A stretch of 64,000 nucleotides of DNA from the NCBI GenBank assembly GCA_902627245.1, contig CACOIH010000005.1, positions 1 through 64,000 of the forward strand. The letters are read 5' to 3'. Both the position numbers and the translations under genes were made by a program. Below, piece after piece: positions 9,273-20,091 of this stretch. The notes below the pieces were generated by a model, which searched no databases, was not told the DNA's origin, and worked only from the letters and a program-made list of their open reading frames with translations. The stretch comes from an uncultured Alphaproteobacteria bacterium. Lineage in GTDB: Bacteria; Pseudomonadota; Alphaproteobacteria; HIMB59; GCA-002718135. Every line of letters begins with the position of its first letter. Within the stretch, counting starts at the first letter, position 1.

Positions 9273-10643
9273 TTATATCAAAAATAAGGTTGCCAAGCCT
9301 AGGAAAGATAAAAAACCAAAAACATCAGTTATAGTTGTTAATATTACACCAGATGCTAATGCTGGATCAATTTCTAACTTGTCTAATGTTAATGGAATAA
9401 TAATTCCTGCAAATCCAGCAACGATCAAATTAAGAACCATTGCTAAACCAATAATTATACCCAGCATCAGTTCTTCAAACCAATATATTGACACAAGTGA
9501 AATTATAATTGCAAAAATCACACCATTAATACCTCCAATAAATGTTTCTTTTGTAATTATCTTTAAAGCATTGGAAGTGGTTAGTTCTTTAACTGCCAAT
9601 GCCCTTACTGCTACAGTTAATGTTTGTGTTCCTGCGTTTCCACCCATTGATGCTACAATTGGCATCAAAATAGCTAGAGCAACAACTTTTTCAATTGAGG
9701 CTTCAAAAAAACCTATCACTATAGAAGCAATTACTGCAGTTAATAAGTTTACTAACAGCCATGAAAATCTAGATTTTGTTGTATCAATAATTGCGTTATA
9801 AATATCAGTTTGACCTACTCCTCCTAATTTTAATATATCTTCTTCTCTTTCTTCTTCGATTACTTCTACAACATCATCAACTGTTATTGATCCTATTAAT
9901 TTTTCTTCATTATCTACAACAGCAGCGCTAACCAGTCCATATTTACTAAATAAATAAGCTACATCTTCTTGATCTGTGTTCACATCAATAACTCTTGTTT
10001 CCTTATTAATAATAATCTTTAAATCTACATCTCGGTTAGAGCTCATTAATCTTCCAAGTGGCACAATACCAGTTACTCTATTGTTGATATCTATTAAAAA
10101 AATATCATAAAAATCATCAGGAAGTTCTTTTGTATTTTTTCTTAAATAGTCAATAGTCTGACCAACATTCCAATTTTCATCAATTGAAACATATTTTCTC
10201 TGCATTAATCTACCAGCAGAATCTTCTGGATAATTTAAACCTTCTTGAATTAATGACCTGTCTTTTTCTTCTAAATTTTCTAAAAAAGTATTTTGATCTG
10301 TTTCTTCTAAGTCTTCAACAAGATCAACTGCATCATCAATATCTAAAGTTTTTGCATTAGTGGCGAGTTGCTTTATGTCTAACGTTTCAACAACTTCATC
10401 TCTCAAGCTATCATTAAGATAAGTTAAAATCTCTGGATCAAATTTAGAACTAATTAAGTTTATTAGAGATAGTCTCAATACTGGGTCCAAATTTTGTAAA
10501 AGATCTGCAATGTCTGCATTGTGCATATCTTGCAAATAATTCAAAACTTTTGAATTTTGATAATTATTTAAATAGTCTGTAACAAGATTTACTGATTCTT
10601 TTGATGAAAAGTTATTTGTATTTATATTCTTTTTATCATTCAT
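9273..10643 (-). CDS. mgtE: Magnesium transporter MgtE
   Basis: MgtE N domain, CBS pair, TM motif MPIVASMGGNAGTQTLTV. Start placed at MNDKKNI (10643) because the ORF-track start (10691) lies inside tRNA-Leu. Confidence 0.9.
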   Translation of the reverse strand: MNDKKNINTNNFSSKESVNLVTDYLNNYQNSKVLNYLQDMHNADIADLLQNLDPVLRLSLINLISSKFDPEILTYLNDSLRDEVVETLDIKQLATNAKTLDIDDAVDLVEDLEETDQNTFLENLEEKDRSLIQEGLNYPEDSAGRLMQRKYVSIDENWNVGQTIDYLRKNTKELPDDFYDIFLIDINNRVTGIVPLGRLMSSNRDVDLKIIINKETRVIDVNTDQEDVAYLFSKYGLVSAAVVDNEEKLIGSITVDDVVEVIEEEREEDILKLGGVGQTDIYNAIIDTTKSRFSWLLVNLLTAVIASIVIGFFEASIEKVVALAILMPIVASMGGNAGTQTLTVAVRALAVKELTTSNALKIITKETFIGGINGVIFAIIISLVSIYWFEELMLGIIIGLAMVLNLIVAGFAGIIIPLTLDKLEIDPALASGVILTTITDVFGFLSFLGLATLFLI

Positions 10644-10647
10644 AATT

Positions 10648-10734
10648 TGGTGCGGCTGAGAAGACTTGAACTTCCACAGGATAAATCCCACAGCGACCTC
10701 AACGCTGCGCGTATACCAATTCCGCCACAGCCGC
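10648..10734 (-). tRNA. tRNA-Leu (anticodon GAG), CCA encoded
   Basis: Reverse strand GCGGCTG...CAGCG-TTGAGGT-CGCTG...TTCAAGTC...CAGCCGC-A-CCA; 87 nt class II cloverleaf. Confidence 0.95.
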
Positions 10735-10791
10735 CTATTTATTAATATGGTAATAAATAACAGATAGGATATTAAGTATCAACAGATCTTA

Positions 10792-11451
10792 ATGTGCCAA
10801 AAAATGAGAGAAATAGAAATTAAAAAATCTTCAGAATTAATTGACTACGAATCATCGATAAATTTTATGAAATCAAGAGTTGAAAAGATACAAAATAAAA
10901 ATAGTAATGAGTTAATATGGTTTTTAAATCACAATCATATTTACACCCAGGGCACAAGTGCAAGTGCAAATGATATTATTAAAAAAAATCAATTGAAAAT
11001 TATTAAAACTAACAGAGGTGGAAAAACAACTTATCATGGACCAGGACAAAGAATTGTTTATTTTCTCATCAACCTAAATGATAGAAAAAAAGATATTAGA
11101 AAATTTATTTCAATAATTGAAGATTCAGTAATTAGTTTTTTAAATAATTATAATATTGAGGCAAAGTCATTTGATGATAGAGTAGGAATATGGGTGACTA
11201 AATCAAATAAAATAAAATTTGATAAAGAAAAGAAAATTGGTGCTATAGGTTTAAGAGTTTCTAAATGGGTAACATATCATGGATTAAGTTTTAATATTAA
11301 CCCTAATTTGAAATTTTATGAAGATATCGAGCCATGTGGTTTGAGAGGATATCAGAACACATCTTTAAAAGAAATAGGTATAAATCTATCAGAAAAAGAC
11401 TTTGACGAAGAATTTAAACATATTTTTTTAAAAAAATTATCTAAGTTTTAG
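10792..11451 (+). CDS. lipB: Octanoyltransferase LipB
   Basis: NRGGKTTYHGPGQRIVYFL, GAIGLRVSKWVTYHGLSFN, PCGLRGYQNTSL; start may be ATG at 10804. Confidence 0.92.
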   Translation: MCQKMREIEIKKSSELIDYESSINFMKSRVEKIQNKNSNELIWFLNHNHIYTQGTSASANDIIKKNQLKIIKTNRGGKTTYHGPGQRIVYFLINLNDRKKDIRKFISIIEDSVISFLNNYNIEAKSFDDRVGIWVTKSNKIKFDKEKKIGAIGLRVSKWVTYHGLSFNINPNLKFYEDIEPCGLRGYQNTSLKEIGINLSEKDFDEEFKHIFLKKLSKF

Positions 11452-12348
11452 CAATAGACTTTTTTTAGAGTATTTTATTTTATTTATTTCTAAGAAATAT
11501 TTGAAGTCGTTAGATAAATCAGAAAAAAATTCATAATCTTCACTATCTATTTTAAATTTTAATCTATGAGCATTTAATTTCAATATCTCATTAGTATATT
11601 TAGATTGTGTGTTATACTTATTATCTCCAATTATAGGACAAGTTAGGTTTTTAGACACAATCCTTAATTGATGTGTTTTTCCAGTTAATGGTTTAAACAT
11701 AATTAAAGATAATCCCTTGCTACTGTTAATTAATTTATAAATTGTTTTACTTTTTTCAATTTTTTGATCTTTATTTTTTATGTCTAAATCTACAATTGAT
11801 TCTTTTAACCTTGGAACGCCCTCGCATATAGCTAAATAAGTTTTATCTATTAATTTTGATTTGAATAAATTACCAAATACTTGAGCTGTTTTTCTATTTT
11901 TAGAAATTATCAATAAGCCAGATGTATCTTTATCTAACCTGTGAACTAGTTTATAATTTTTAGATATTTTATTTATTATATCATCAATTGATATATTAAT
12001 TTTACTACCGCCTTGTGTTGAAATTGAAGACCATTTATTTATTATTATAAATTTATTATTTTCATAGATTATAGAATTTTCAAATTTTTTTATAATTTCT
12101 TTAGATATAGTAATTTTTCTCTTAAATACTATTTTGTTTTTATATAGGCTTTCGTGAAAATTTAATATTTTTATAAAATCATTTTTTTTTACTAAATAAT
12201 TTGAAGATGTTTTAAAATTATTAATAAGTATCTTTTTTTTCCTAATATTTTTTTCAATAAAACTTTGGGTCAGGGATGAATATTTAATTTTCAGATATTT
12301 ATCTAATCTGATATCATAGTCATCGTTTATTTTTAAAATTTTTATCAA
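11437..12348 (-). CDS. rluC: RluC/RluD family 23S rRNA pseudouridine synthase
   Basis: HRLDKDTSGLLIISKN, GKTHQLRIVSKNLTCPIIGDNKY. Confidence 0.85.
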   Translation of the reverse strand: MIKILKINDDYDIRLDKYLKIKYSSLTQSFIEKNIRKKKILINNFKTSSNYLVKKNDFIKILNFHESLYKNKIVFKRKITISKEIIKKFENSIIYENNKFIIINKWSSISTQGGSKINISIDDIINKISKNYKLVHRLDKDTSGLLIISKNRKTAQVFGNLFKSKLIDKTYLAICEGVPRLKESIVDLDIKNKDQKIEKSKTIYKLINSSKGLSLIMFKPLTGKTHQLRIVSKNLTCPIIGDNKYNTQSKYTNEILKLNAHRLKFKIDSEDYEFFSDLSNDFKYFLEINKIKYSKKSLLLKLR

Positions 12349-12713
12349 AATTTATTTATGTGCATTCCTAATAAAGAGGCCAGAATACATAAAGTAATGG
12401 AAAAAATTATGTAAAGAAACGATAAAGTAAATTTTCCTGATAAATACAAATCTACGACCTCTAATGAAAATGCTGAAAAAGTAGTATAAGATCCCAAAAA
12501 CCCAATAATGAGAAAATATTTTATAAAATTTTCTGATATGTTTTTAGAATAACCCACAGAAACAAGATAACCAATTAGAAATGATCCTAAAATGTTTATA
12601 AGTAGTGTAGCATAAAAACTATAAGGAAAGTATTGCTTAATTAAACTAGTGGTTAAAAATCTTGAAATTGCTCCAGTAGCGCCACCAGAAGCTATTAAAA
12701 TTAAATGTGTCAA
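12345..12713 (-). CDS. crcB: Fluoride channel CrcB/Fluc
   Basis: GGATGAISRF, NILGSFLIGYL, GFLGSYTTFSAFSLE. Confidence 0.92.
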   Translation of the reverse strand: MTHLILIASGGATGAISRFLTTSLIKQYFPYSFYATLLINILGSFLIGYLVSVGYSKNISENFIKYFLIIGFLGSYTTFSAFSLEVVDLYLSGKFTLSFLYIIFSITLCILASLLGMHINKF

Positions 12714-12719
12714 TATAAT

Positions 12720-13157
12720 TTAAACTTGTGGTTGATCTTCTAATTCTTCAGCAGGTTTTTTTTCAATAACTGGACCACTATCTTTACCTTTTGCTTCCTC
12801 GTCTCTATCAACCATCTCAATTACTGCCATAGAGGCGTTATCTCCAAATCTATTACCTAATTTAATAATTCTAGTATATCCGCCGTTCCTATCTTTATAT
12901 CTTTTAGCAATAGTATCAAAAATTTTCTTTGTCATTGCAACATCTTGAAGAATTGCAATTGTTTTTCTCCTTGATAATAGATCGCCTTTTTTACCTAAGG
13001 TAATAACTTTTTCTACAAATCTTCTTAGTTCTTTAGCTTTCGGTAATGTAGTAGTTATTTGCTCATGTTTAATTAATGAATTTGATAGATTCATGAACAT
13101 AGCTTTTCTATGGCTGGATGTTTTATTAAGTTTTTTGTTTTTTATATTATGTTTCAT
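12720..13157 (-). CDS. rplQ: 50S ribosomal protein L17
   Basis: [33 protein letters not shown]; downstream of rpoA. Confidence 0.96.
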   Translation of the reverse strand: MKHNIKNKKLNKTSSHRKAMFMNLSNSLIKHEQITTTLPKAKELRRFVEKVITLGKKGDLLSRRKTIAILQDVAMTKKIFDTIAKRYKDRNGGYTRIIKLGNRFGDNASMAVIEMVDRDEEAKGKDSGPVIEKKPAEELEDQPQV

Positions 13158-13159
13158 TT

Positions 13160-14182
13160 TTACTTATTAAAAGGATCCTCATATTTTTTTGCCAATTCGT
13201 CTATATTCTCTGGAGGCCATTCAGGAACAGACATTCCGAGATTTAATTCCATTTGCTGAAGAACTTCTTTAATTTCATTTAAGGATTTTCTACCAAAATT
13301 GGGTGTTCTTAACATTTCAGACTCTGATTTTTGGACAAGATCCCCGATATATATTATATTGTCGTTCTTAAGACAGTTAGCTGATCTCACTGAGAGTTCT
13401 AGTTCCTCTACTTTTTTGAGTAGATTTGAATTAAAAGATAATTTTTCTACTTGAGATTGATCAGGAATTGTTTCTGGTTCATCAAAATTAATGAAGGGTT
13501 GTAACTGATCTTGCAATATTCTAGCTGCAAGTGCAATAGCATCATCAGGTGTAATTACACCATTAGTTTCTACTTCAAATATTAACTTATCATAATCAGT
13601 AACCTGACCTACTCTGCTATTTTCAACTTTGTATGATGTTTTTATTACAGGGCTAAACATAGCATCAAGCTTAATCTCCCCGATAACTTTACTATCATCT
13701 TCAGCAACTTCTGCAGAGACATAGCCTTTACCAGTTTCAACATTTGCTTCTATTTCGATTTCGGCGTTTGAGTCTAATGTCATAATTAACTGATCTGGAT
13801 TCATGATTTCAGTTTCAGAGTCTGTTTCAAAGTTTCCTGCTCTAAGTTCGCCCGAGCCTGTAGACTTTAGATACATTTTTTTTAATCCGGGCGAGTGAAC
13901 TTTAACCGCCACAGTTTTGAGATTTAGCAAAATATCTGTTAAATCCTCCTTAACTCCTGGTATAGTAGAAAATTCGTGAACAACACCTTTAAATTTAACT
14001 GAAGTTATAGCAGCTCCTTGAAGTGAAGATAAAAGAACTCTTCTTATTGCATTTCCAAGAGTGAGACCAAAACCCCTTTCCAAAGGTTCAGCTGTTAAAA
14101 CACCTTTTTTTCCTGTGCTTTCCTCAACATTAACTTCCATCTTACTTGGCTTAATTAGTTCACTCCAATTTTTCTGCAACAC
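13160..14182 (-). CDS. rpoA: RNA polymerase alpha subunit
   Basis: [31 protein letters not shown]-terminal alpha-CTD. Confidence 0.98.
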   Translation of the reverse strand: MLQKNWSELIKPSKMEVNVEESTGKKGVLTAEPLERGFGLTLGNAIRRVLLSSLQGAAITSVKFKGVVHEFSTIPGVKEDLTDILLNLKTVAVKVHSPGLKKMYLKSTGSGELRAGNFETDSETEIMNPDQLIMTLDSNAEIEIEANVETGKGYVSAEVAEDDSKVIGEIKLDAMFSPVIKTSYKVENSRVGQVTDYDKLIFEVETNGVITPDDAIALAARILQDQLQPFINFDEPETIPDQSQVEKLSFNSNLLKKVEELELSVRSANCLKNDNIIYIGDLVQKSESEMLRTPNFGRKSLNEIKEVLQQMELNLGMSVPEWPPENIDELAKKYEDPFNK

Positions 14183-14200
14183 TACTTACTCCTCATTAAA

Positions 14201-14581
14201 TTAAACTCTTCTTCTTTTTCTTGGTCTGCAACCATTATGCGGAATAGGAGTAACATCTTTAATAGAAGTAATTACATAACCTATTGATTGTAATGATCTT
14301 AGTGCAGACTCTCTACCTGAACCAGGACCTGAAACCTCAACTTTCAGGGACTTGACTCCATAATCCTTAGCCTTGTTACCAACATCTTCAGCGGCTATCT
14401 GCGCTGCGTATGGTGTAGATTTTCTTGAACCCTTGAATCCTTTGTGACCTGCAGATGACCAAGCTAAAGCATTACCTTTTTCATCAGAAATAGTTATTAT
14501 CGTATTATTGAATGAGGAAACTATATGAGCAACCCCAGACGAAACCTTTTTTTTAATTTTTGATTTCTTTTTCTCAGCCAT
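14201..14581 (-). CDS. rpsK: 30S ribosomal protein S11
   Basis: [54 protein letters not shown]. Confidence 0.98.
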   Translation of the reverse strand: MAEKKKSKIKKKVSSGVAHIVSSFNNTIITISDEKGNALAWSSAGHKGFKGSRKSTPYAAQIAAEDVGNKAKDYGVKSLKVEVSGPGSGRESALRSLQSIGYVITSIKDVTPIPHNGCRPRKRRRV

Positions 14582-14582
14582 T

Positions 14583-14963
14583 TTAACCTTTAGTTACTTT
14601 TTTCTTCCCTGCTATTGCTACTGCTTTACCTTTTCTAGTTCTTGCATTAGTGTGTGTTCTTTGACCTCTAACAGGGAGTTTTTTTCTGTGCCTTAGACCT
14701 CTATAGCATCCTAGATCATTTAATCTCTTAATATCCATTGAAATTTTTCTTCTCAAATCGCCTTCAACTGAATAATTTTGATCTATCAAATCTCTTATTT
14801 TATTTAGCTCATCATCATTTAGCTCATTCACTCTTTTAGATAAGTCGACGGATGCTTCACCACAAATATCTTTAGCAATCTTATTGCCAATACCAAATAT
14901 GTAAGTAAGTGCGATATGCACTTTTTTATTAGTAGGTATATTAACTCCAGATATTCTAGCCAT
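14583..14963 (-). CDS. rpsM: 30S ribosomal protein S13
   Basis: [51 protein letters not shown]. Confidence 0.98.
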   Translation of the reverse strand: MARISGVNIPTNKKVHIALTYIFGIGNKIAKDICGEASVDLSKRVNELNDDELNKIRDLIDQNYSVEGDLRRKISMDIKRLNDLGCYRGLRHRKKLPVRGQRTHTNARTRKGKAVAIAGKKKVTKG

Positions 14964-15050
14964 AATGATGTAAGAAAATGAATGTGGGTGAATACATGAT
15001 TTATAAGGTCTTAGTCAAGTGAAGAAATTGCAAATATTGGCAGAAAAAGA

Positions 15051-15620
15051 TCATTTTTTTAGTATTTTTTGAATTTTAGATGTTATTTCATCAATTTTGT
15101 CCTCACCATTAATTTCATGGAAAATTTGAGGATAGTTTTCTTTATAAAAGTTTGAAACAAGCTTTGTTGTTTCTGAATATGCTTTATATCTTGTTTGGAT
15201 CACTTCTAAATTATCATCTTCCCTATCTTCCTCAATCGATCTTTTTAGTATTCTTTCTTTTAAAGTATTGAATTCTATTTCAATATTAAAAATAAAATCA
15301 AAGTTTAAATTATTTTTACTCATAAAATTATTAAGAAAATCAGATTGATCTAGAGTTCTTGGATATCCATCTAATAAGAAACCTTTTTTGGAGTCAGATA
15401 AAAGTCTTTGGGATACAATTTCATTTAGAATTTCATCGGATACAAGTTTACCACTGGACATTATCTGTTTTAGTTTAATTGCTATCTCATCTTTTTGTTC
15501 AATCTTTGATCTGAGAATATCTCCTGTTGAAAGGTGAGAAATATTTAAAAGCTTAGATATTTTTTTAGCCTGTGTTCCTTTTCCAGCTCCGGGTGGGCCA
15601 AAAAAAATTAAGTTAAACAA
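15051..15620 (-). CDS. adk: Adenylate kinase
   Basis: FFGPPGAGKGTQAKKI; GFLLDGYPRTLDQ. Confidence 0.95.
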   Translation of the reverse strand: MFNLIFFGPPGAGKGTQAKKISKLLNISHLSTGDILRSKIEQKDEIAIKLKQIMSSGKLVSDEILNEIVSQRLLSDSKKGFLLDGYPRTLDQSDFLNNFMSKNNLNFDFIFNIEIEFNTLKERILKRSIEEDREDDNLEVIQTRYKAYSETTKLVSNFYKENYPQIFHEINGEDKIDEITSKIQKILKK

Positions 15621-15621
15621 T

Positions 15622-16962
15622 TTATCTTCTGCCTTTTAATTTTGTTTTACGCAGAAGATTTTCATATTGATGTTGGAATAAATGTGATTGAACTTGTGTA
15701 ATAAAATCAATCATTACAACAACAACAATAAGTAATGCAGTACCCCCTAAATAGAATGGAATTGAAGTTCTTGAAAGTAAAAATTCTGGCAAGAGAGCTA
15801 CAAAGGCTAAGTATATTGTCCCTATAGTTGTAATTCTTGTCAAAACATATTCTATATACTTAGCAGTATTTTCACCAGGTCTAATACCAGGAATAAAGCC
15901 ACCATATTTTCTTAAATTTTCTGCCTGTTCATCTGGATTAAAAACAATACCGGTATAAAAAAATGCAAAGAATATTATCATTGAAGCATAAAATATTAAG
16001 TACAATGGTTGTCCCCTTCCCAGATAGCTAGAAATTAATATAAATATTTCACTAGATGATCCAGCTCCAAAACCAGACATAGTGTTTGGCAATAGTAATA
16101 TAGAAGATGCAAAAATAACTGGAATTACACCTGCAGTATTTATTTTCAAAGGTAAGTGAGAACTTTGACCACCATATATCTTATTCCCGACTTGTCTTTT
16201 TGGATATTGAACAGGGAGTCTTCTTTGGGCCTTCTCAACAAATACTATAAATATAATCAAAAGGAAAATTAAAATTATTATTCCAAGTATAAATGCTACG
16301 CTAAGTTCACCAGTTCTTCCAAGTTGAAGAGTACTAACAAATGCACTAGGTAGGTTAGCAATTATTCCAGCTGTTATTATTAGTGATATACCATTTCCAA
16401 CACCTCTTGAAGATATTTGTTCTCCAAGCCACATTAAAAAAATCGTTCCTCCTACCAAAGTTATTACAGTTGTTAATCTAAAAAACATTCCCGGTTCAAA
16501 TACAATGTTTCCATACATAGTTTGCATTGATTCTAAACCTATTGATACTCCGTATCCTTGTAAGGCAGCAATTAATACTGTAAGATACCTTGAGTATTGG
16601 AGGATTTGTCTTCTTCCCTTGGTTCCTTGCTCTTTAAGGCTTTTTAAGTAAGGTATTGCCGATTGCATAAGCGTCATAATTATTGAAGCTGATATATATG
16701 GCATTACTCCTAGAGCAAAAATCCCCATACGACCTAATGCACCACCAGAGAAAGTATCGAATATTCCCAAAATTCCAGATGACTGCTGCTCAAAAAACTG
16801 CTGTAAAGCAATTGGGTTTATTCCAGGTATAGGCAAGAATGTACCTAATCTAAAAACTATTAGAGCTCCCAAAGTAAATAAAAGTCTTTGCCTCAATTCA
16901 GTGGCTTTACCAAGTGCTCCAAAATTTAAATTATTAGCTAATCTATCTGCTGCGGTTGCCAT
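15622..16962 (-). CDS. secY: Preprotein translocase SecY
   Basis: FRLGTFLPIPGINP, FSGGALGRMGIFALGVMPYISASIIMTL. Confidence 0.98.
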   Translation of the reverse strand: MATAADRLANNLNFGALGKATELRQRLLFTLGALIVFRLGTFLPIPGINPIALQQFFEQQSSGILGIFDTFSGGALGRMGIFALGVMPYISASIIMTLMQSAIPYLKSLKEQGTKGRRQILQYSRYLTVLIAALQGYGVSIGLESMQTMYGNIVFEPGMFFRLTTVITLVGGTIFLMWLGEQISSRGVGNGISLIITAGIIANLPSAFVSTLQLGRTGELSVAFILGIIILIFLLIIFIVFVEKAQRRLPVQYPKRQVGNKIYGGQSSHLPLKINTAGVIPVIFASSILLLPNTMSGFGAGSSSEIFILISSYLGRGQPLYLIFYASMIIFFAFFYTGIVFNPDEQAENLRKYGGFIPGIRPGENTAKYIEYVLTRITTIGTIYLAFVALLPEFLLSRTSIPFYLGGTALLIVVVVMIDFITQVQSHLFQHQYENLLRKTKLKGRR

Positions 16963-16964
16963 AA

Positions 16965-17423
16965 TTAATTATTAATTAGTGTTACTTTACCACCAAGTTT
17001 TTCTACAATTTCGATTGCCTTTTTGGAAGCAAAAGAAATTTCGATAGTAATTGGTTGATCTATTTTACCAACATTTAGCAATTTTAAATTACCTTTAGAT
17101 TTGTTAAAGATTTTTTTATCAAATAAATCTTTTTCGCTAATTTTTTCGGAATTAAGATTATATTTTTTTATTAATGCACTTAATGTATCAAAATTAATTT
17201 GTTGGACTTTTAGTTTAAAAGGATTTTTAAAACCCCTTTTTGGAAGTCTTCTGTACAATGGCATTTGGCCTCCCTCAAAACCATTTATAGATACTCCAGA
17301 TCTGGATTTTTGACCCTTGACTCCTCTGCCAGATGTCTTACCTAAACCAGAACCAGCTCCCCTTCCTACTCTTTTACGATTTTTACTTGAGCTCAGTGGT
17401 GATTTTAATTCATTAATTTTCAT
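16965..17423 (-). CDS. rplO: 50S ribosomal protein L15
   Basis: KRVGRGAGSGLGKTSGRGVKGQKSRSG. Confidence 0.97.
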   Translation of the reverse strand: MKINELKSPLSSSKNRKRVGRGAGSGLGKTSGRGVKGQKSRSGVSINGFEGGQMPLYRRLPKRGFKNPFKLKVQQINFDTLSALIKKYNLNSEKISEKDLFDKKIFNKSKGNLKLLNVGKIDQPITIEISFASKKAIEIVEKLGGKVTLINN

Positions 17424-17424
17424 T

Positions 17425-17937
17425 TTAACTATCTGTCTTTTGGTTGTTTATTTCACTTAGCTTTTTTGATCTTTTAGATGCAATTGATTTTGGAGACTCC
17501 GACACCCTAAATGCATTAAATGTAGCTTTAAGCATATTGTGTGGATTTGAAGTTCCCGTTGATTTTGCAACTATATCTTTTATACCTAATGACTCAAATA
17601 GCGCTCTCATTGGTCCTCCAGCTATAATACCAGTACCAGGTGATGCTGTTCTTAAAATTACCTTTCCAGCTCCAAATCTACCGACAATATCATGATGAAT
17701 TGTTCTATTTTCTTTAAGGTGAACTCTGATCATTTTATTTTTTGCATTTTCTGTAGCCTTCCTAACTGCCTCTGGAACTTCTTTAGCTTTTCCTGTTCCA
17801 ATACCAACTCTACCTTTGTTATCTCCAACTATCATAATTGCCGCAAAACCAAAACGCCTGCCTCCTTTTACAACTTTGGCTACTCTATTTATCGTAACTA
17901 AATGTTCGTTAAATTCTGTTTTATCGTTTTCAAACAT
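17425..17937 (-). CDS. rpsE: 30S ribosomal protein S5
   Basis: [43 protein letters not shown]. Confidence 0.97.
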   Translation of the reverse strand: MFENDKTEFNEHLVTINRVAKVVKGGRRFGFAAIMIVGDNKGRVGIGTGKAKEVPEAVRKATENAKNKMIRVHLKENRTIHHDIVGRFGAGKVILRTASPGTGIIAGGPMRALFESLGIKDIVAKSTGTSNPHNMLKATFNAFRVSESPKSIASKRSKKLSEINNQKTDS

Positions 17938-17945
17938 ATATTCCT

Positions 17946-18278
17946 CTAAAAGTTAAGGCCCTCATCTCTTGCAGCATCTGCAAGTATTTTAATAAGTCCA
18001 TGATATTTGTATTTACCTCTGTCAAAAGCAACATCTTTTATTCCTTTTAAAATTATTTTTTTTGCTATTTCTTTACCAATATATTCTGCTAACTGCTTTC
18101 TATTTAAATTTTTACTTTTAATTGACGATTGCACTGAGGCTACGCTTGCTATTGTTACTCCTTTTACATCATCAATTAATTGTGCATAGATATGAGTGTT
18201 TGATTTAAAAACAGACAATCTATTTCTATTAGAAACTTTTTTTATTTTATATCTAATTTTCTCAGCTCTATTTTTCAT
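17946..18278 (-). CDS. rplR: 50S ribosomal protein L18
   Basis: [18 protein letters not shown], ...[24 protein letters not shown]; start moved to the internal Met (MKNRAEK) to avoid a 38-nt overlap with rplF. Confidence 0.93.
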   Translation of the reverse strand: MKNRAEKIRYKIKKVSNRNRLSVFKSNTHIYAQLIDDVKGVTIASVASVQSSIKSKNLNRKQLAEYIGKEIAKKIILKGIKDVAFDRGKYKYHGLIKILADAARDEGLNF

Positions 18279-18282
18279 TTTA

Positions 18283-18816
18283 TTATTTTTTCTTACCTTC
18301 TTTTCTAAATATAAATTCATCGCTATATTTAATTCCTTTACCCTTAAAAGGCTCTGGTTTTCTGTAAGATCTTATCTTAGCAGCTGCAGCTCCAAGTTTT
18401 TCTTTATTAAAACTTGTAAGTTTTATAATATTTTGTTTTGGACATTCAATTTTGACGTCTTTAGGTATATCAAAGTTAATATCATGACTATATCCTAATT
18501 GTAATTTAAGTATTGATCCCGAAACACTTGCTCTATAACCTGTACCATTAAGCTCTAAAGTTTTTGTAAATCCTTCAGATACACCAATTATAGTATTTGC
18601 AACAAGAGCTCTTGTTGTGCCCCAGATAGGATCTTTTTTTGTATTTTCATCTTTAGGAATAACCAATACTTCATCATTTGATATATCTATTTTTAAATTT
18701 GAAGTAATGTTTATTTGCATTTCTCCTAATTTTCCTTTTGCAAAAAACTTACCATCTTCAAAAACACATGTCGTATCTTTGTCAAATTTAATACTATTTT
18801 TTGCAATTCTTGACAT
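18283..18816 (-). CDS. rplF: 50S ribosomal protein L6
   Basis: MSRIAKNSI; KPEPFKGKGIKYSDE. Confidence 0.96.
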   Translation of the reverse strand: MSRIAKNSIKFDKDTTCVFEDGKFFAKGKLGEMQINITSNLKIDISNDEVLVIPKDENTKKDPIWGTTRALVANTIIGVSEGFTKTLELNGTGYRASVSGSILKLQLGYSHDINFDIPKDVKIECPKQNIIKLTSFNKEKLGAAAAKIRSYRKPEPFKGKGIKYSDEFIFRKEGKKK

Positions 18817-19214
18817 TAAAATACCTCGCAGAGAACTTCACCACCAACATTGTTCTTTCTAGCCTGTTGGTCGGACATTACACCTTTCGGGGTTGATAGA
18901 ATTGAAATACCCAAGCCACCATAAGTTTTTTCAAGATCAGATATTTTTGAATAAACTCTTATTCCAGGTTTTGAAATTCGTTTTATCTTTTTAATAACTG
19001 GTGTTCCATTATAATATTTTAAATCAATTTTTATTGAATGAATCCCTTTTCTTACTTCAAAATCATTATAACCCCTTATATATCCCTCTTCTTTAAGAAC
19101 TGAGAGTACATTTAAGTTTAATTTAGATTTAAAACATGAAGTGTAAGATTTTTTTGCTTTGTGAGCATTTTTAATCCTTGCTAACATATCTGATAGAGCA
19201 TCATTAAAAGCCAT
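18816..19214 (-). CDS. rpsH: 30S ribosomal protein S8
   Basis: DALSDMLARIKNAHKAKK; GLGISILSTPKGVMSDQQARKNNVGGEVLCEVF. Confidence 0.97.
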   Translation of the reverse strand: MAFNDALSDMLARIKNAHKAKKSYTSCFKSKLNLNVLSVLKEEGYIRGYNDFEVRKGIHSIKIDLKYYNGTPVIKKIKRISKPGIRVYSKISDLEKTYGGLGISILSTPKGVMSDQQARKNNVGGEVLCEVF

Positions 19215-19226
19215 TACAATATCTCC

Positions 19227-19532
19227 TTACCAACTTGACTTAACAACTCCTGGCAGATCACCAGTCATTGAAAGTTCTCTAATTTTAATTCTAGAAAGAC
19301 CAAACTTTCTGTATACACCTCTTGATCTACCTGTTAGTTCACATCTATTTCTATGCCTAATAGATGAGCTATTTCTTGGTAAATCGTTAAGTTTATTTTG
19401 CAATGTGATTCTTTCTTCTAAAGTAATTTTTTTATCTCTGATTTTTGATTTTAGAGATTTTCTTCTATCACTAAATTTTTTAATCATTTTAGATCTTAGT
19501 ATATTTTTTTGGACTGAACTTACTTTTGCCAT
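19227..19532 (-). CDS. rpsN: 30S ribosomal protein S14
   Basis: [40 protein letters not shown]. Confidence 0.97.
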   Translation of the reverse strand: MAKVSSVQKNILRSKMIKKFSDRRKSLKSKIRDKKITLEERITLQNKLNDLPRNSSSIRHRNRCELTGRSRGVYRKFGLSRIKIRELSMTGDLPGVVKSSW

Positions 19533-19539
19533 ATTACCC

Positions 19540-20091
19540 CTAGTTAATTTCTTTCTGTTTAAAAGGCATATTAAAGCTCTTTAATAGTTCTAATGCCTCA
19601 TTATTATTTTTTGCTGATGTACATATTGTAATATCTAATCCTCTAACTTTATCAACTTTATCAAAATTGATTTCAGGAAAAATTATATGTTCTTTAATTC
19701 CCATTGAAAAATTGCCTTTACCATCAAAACTTGTTGATTTTAGACCTCTAAAGTCCCTAATTCTAGGGATTGCGATAGTAACTAATCTATCTAAAAACTC
19801 ATACATGATTTTATTTCTTAATGTAACCATTGCTCCTAGAGGCATTCCAGAACGAATTTTAAAACCAGAAATTGCTTTCTTTGCTTTTGTTTTTACAGCT
19901 TTCTGACCAGTAATAAGACTCAAATCATTAATTGCTTTATCAACAAGCTTCGAGTCATCTTTAGCTTCACCAATCCCCATATTTAACACAATTTTATTAA
20001 TTTTAGGAACTTGATGAATATTCTTAAGCTCGAGTTTGTTCATTAATTCAATTTTTATTTTATTTTTATATTCTTCAAGAAGTCTACTCAT
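19540..20091 (-). CDS. rplE: 50S ribosomal protein L5
   Basis: [47 protein letters not shown]. Confidence 0.97.
   Translation of the reverse strand: MSRLLEEYKNKIKIELMNKLELKNIHQVPKINKIVLNMGIGEAKDDSKLVDKAINDLSLITGQKAVKTKAKKAISGFKIRSGMPLGAMVTLRNKIMYEFLDRLVTIAIPRIRDFRGLKSTSFDGKGNFSMGIKEHIIFPEINFDKVDKVRGLDITICTSAKNNNEALELLKSFNMPFKQKEIN

Noticed and set aside
9268-9801. 177-aa plus-strand ORF
   Set aside because: Mirror of the mgtE transmembrane region; low-complexity Ile/Thr/Ala composition typical of antisense translation.
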